From positions 1 through 8,001 of the forward strand of contig DBNL01000059.1 of assembly GCA_002299785.1 (NCBI GenBank): a stretch of DNA of 8,001 nt. Reading direction: 5' to 3'. Below, one piece after another: positions 7,041 to 8,001 of the stretch. Source of the stretch: Verrucomicrobia bacterium UBA673 (lineage in GTDB: Bacteria > Verrucomicrobiota > Verrucomicrobiia > Limisphaerales > UBA1096). A program made the translations under genes and the position numbers. The stretch's first letter is position 1; the number at the start of each line of letters is the position of its first letter. The notes beneath the pieces were generated by a model. The model was not told where the DNA came from, did no database searches, and saw only the letters and a list, made by a program, of their open reading frames with translations.

Positions 7041-7071
7041 CCCCCCACTTCGCCAAGCGTGGTCCTTCAGC

Positions 7072-7974
7072 ATGATTTCAACGAAGCAAGCCAAGGAGTT
7101 GTTAAGCGCTGAACTCCCCGGCTGGGGGACGTTTACGCTCAACCCCATTCCCGGGGGCCTCACGAATCTAAATCTCCTCATCGAGACCGGCAGCGGCGAA
7201 AAGTTCGTGGCCCGGTTGCCTGGTAAAGACACCGACCTGTTCGGCATCAACCGGCAAACCGAACACGCGATTTCACACGTGGCCTGGGAAATCGGCATCG
7301 CCCCGGAGCCGGTGGCCTTCCTCGCCGAACACGAAATACTCGTCACCCGTTTTGTGGAAGGCGGCCCAATTGAAACGACCGACCCTCTGACAATCCGCAG
7401 CGTAGCCAGGCTGCTCCACCGTCTGCACTCGGCGCCGGAGGTTCCCGGCACATTTGATCTGCCGTCGGTAATCGACGACTACATCTCGACCGCCAAGCGG
7501 TTCAACGTCACCCACCCAGGCCAACTCGGCGAGGCACTGGAATTCTCCGGGAAAATTGTCAATGCGATCGGGCGTTGCTCGAGAGTTTCGGCTCCGTGCC
7601 ACAACGACCTGATTGCGGCAAATTTTCTGCAAGGCAAAGACCAGCTCTACCTCTTGGATTGGGAGTACGCCGGCATGGGCGACCCCTATGTTGACCTGGG
7701 AAATTGCGCGGTCAACTTCTGTATGGACGAAGCCGGTTGCCGTACATTGATGGAGTCTTACCTCGGCCGGGAGCCAAGTCCGTCGGAAATGGCACAACTG
7801 CATTTGCTGCGGGTGCTCTCCGATTTGCGCGAAGCGATGTGGTCCTACGTGCAGGTGGGCATCTCGACTCTCGACGTGGATTTCCACGCCTACGGCATGA
7901 AGCACCTCGAGCGCTTTTTGGACAATGCCAAATCTGACAGCTTGAACACTTGGCTCGGTGCGGCCGGGGCCTAA
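7072..7974 (+). CDS. choline/ethanolamine-kinase-like phosphotransferase (APH fold)
   Basis: The 300-residue cytoplasmic kinase-fold protein probably phosphorylates a small hydroxyl substrate using ATP. It has a nucleotide loop GGLTNLN (28-34), the choline-kinase phrase FVARLPGKDTDLFGINR (45-61) with Glu64 as the likely alpha-C-type glutamate, the Brenner-type catalytic loop CHNDLIAANFL (176-186; Asp179 base, Asn184), and the metal-binding DWEYAGMGDPYVDLGN (196-211; Asp196). Both kinase motifs are complete, so it looks active. This motif spacing is typical of choline/ethanolamine kinases and related thiamine or aminoglycoside kinases. The substrate cannot be read from sequence. No choline transport or cytidylyltransferase gene is in the window, so a phospholipid or lipopolysaccharide role is unsupported. 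It follows the DUF6941-like gene by 31 bases and has no Shine-Dalgarno sequence. It ends 27 bases before the window edge. Confidence 0.9.
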   Translation: MISTKQAKELLSAELPGWGTFTLNPIPGGLTNLNLLIETGSGEKFVARLPGKDTDLFGINRQTEHAISHVAWEIGIAPEPVAFLAEHEILVTRFVEGGPIETTDPLTIRSVARLLHRLHSAPEVPGTFDLPSVIDDYISTAKRFNVTHPGQLGEALEFSGKIVNAIGRCSRVSAPCHNDLIAANFLQGKDQLYLLDWEYAGMGDPYVDLGNCAVNFCMDEAGCRTLMESYLGREPSPSEMAQLHLLRVLSDLREAMWSYVQVGISTLDVDFHAYGMKHLERFLDNAKSDSLNTWLGAAGA

Positions 7975-8001
7975 CCTATATCCTGCTTGTCGATATGAAT
8001 C

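Noticed and set aside
1107..7060. Exact GCCAAGCGT at 1107-1115, 3427-3435 and 7052-7060, two of them just before genes
   Set aside because: GCCAAG is a very common Ala-Lys codon pair in this GC-rich genome. The flanks do not match and spacing to the starts differs, so no shared operator is supported.
6062..7451. Minus-strand open frames of 251 and 279 residues opposite folD, the DUF6941-like gene and the kinase
   Set aside because: They run antisense to well-recognised proteins with intact catalytic motifs, and their own translations show no family features.
7975..8001. Possible start of a further gene (ATG at 7995)
   Set aside because: Only two codons remain before the edge, so nothing can be supported.

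Overview
The window is about 60% GC, densely packed bacterial chromosome. The best lineage marker is a 51-residue gene at 3566-3721 that matches, from memory, the small basic protein shared by Chlamydiae and Verrucomicrobia. Together with a DUF4175-like giant membrane protein and an SH3 protein with a lineage-typical tail, this points to Verrucomicrobiota in the PVC superphylum. I cannot place it to family from sequence alone. No tRNA, rRNA, CRISPR array, insertion sequence or phage gene is visible.

Layout. Minus strand, left part: a long membrane-anchored coiled-coil protein (start at 2423, running off the left edge, 807 residues visible) and, upstream of it, a secreted alpha/beta hydrolase (2510-3409) whose base composition is clearly lower in GC than its neighbours. 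A 156-base divergent spacer (3410-3565) separates these from a plus-strand run of six genes: the small basic protein (3566-3721), an RluB/RsuA-family rRNA pseudouridine synthase (3777-4523), a secreted double-SH3 protein (4557-5672), FolD (5672-6571), a DUF6941-like small protein (about 6585-7040) and a choline-kinase-like phosphotransferase (7072-7974). The last 27 bases show no recognisable gene.

How the genes relate. The plus-strand genes are 55 bases apart or less, and SH3 and folD share one base, so co-transcription is likely. The first two suit ribosome or RNA maturation, folD supplies one-carbon folate units, and the SH3 protein acts outside the cytoplasm. The last two have no assignable pathway. 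No coherent new defence, mobile or biosynthetic system is visible, and the run looks like a housekeeping operon mixed with lineage-specific unknowns. The points most worth a second look are the small basic protein beside an rRNA-modifying enzyme, the absence of Shine-Dalgarno sequences at all eight starts, the SH3 protein's conserved-looking tail domain, and the compositionally odd hydrolase.
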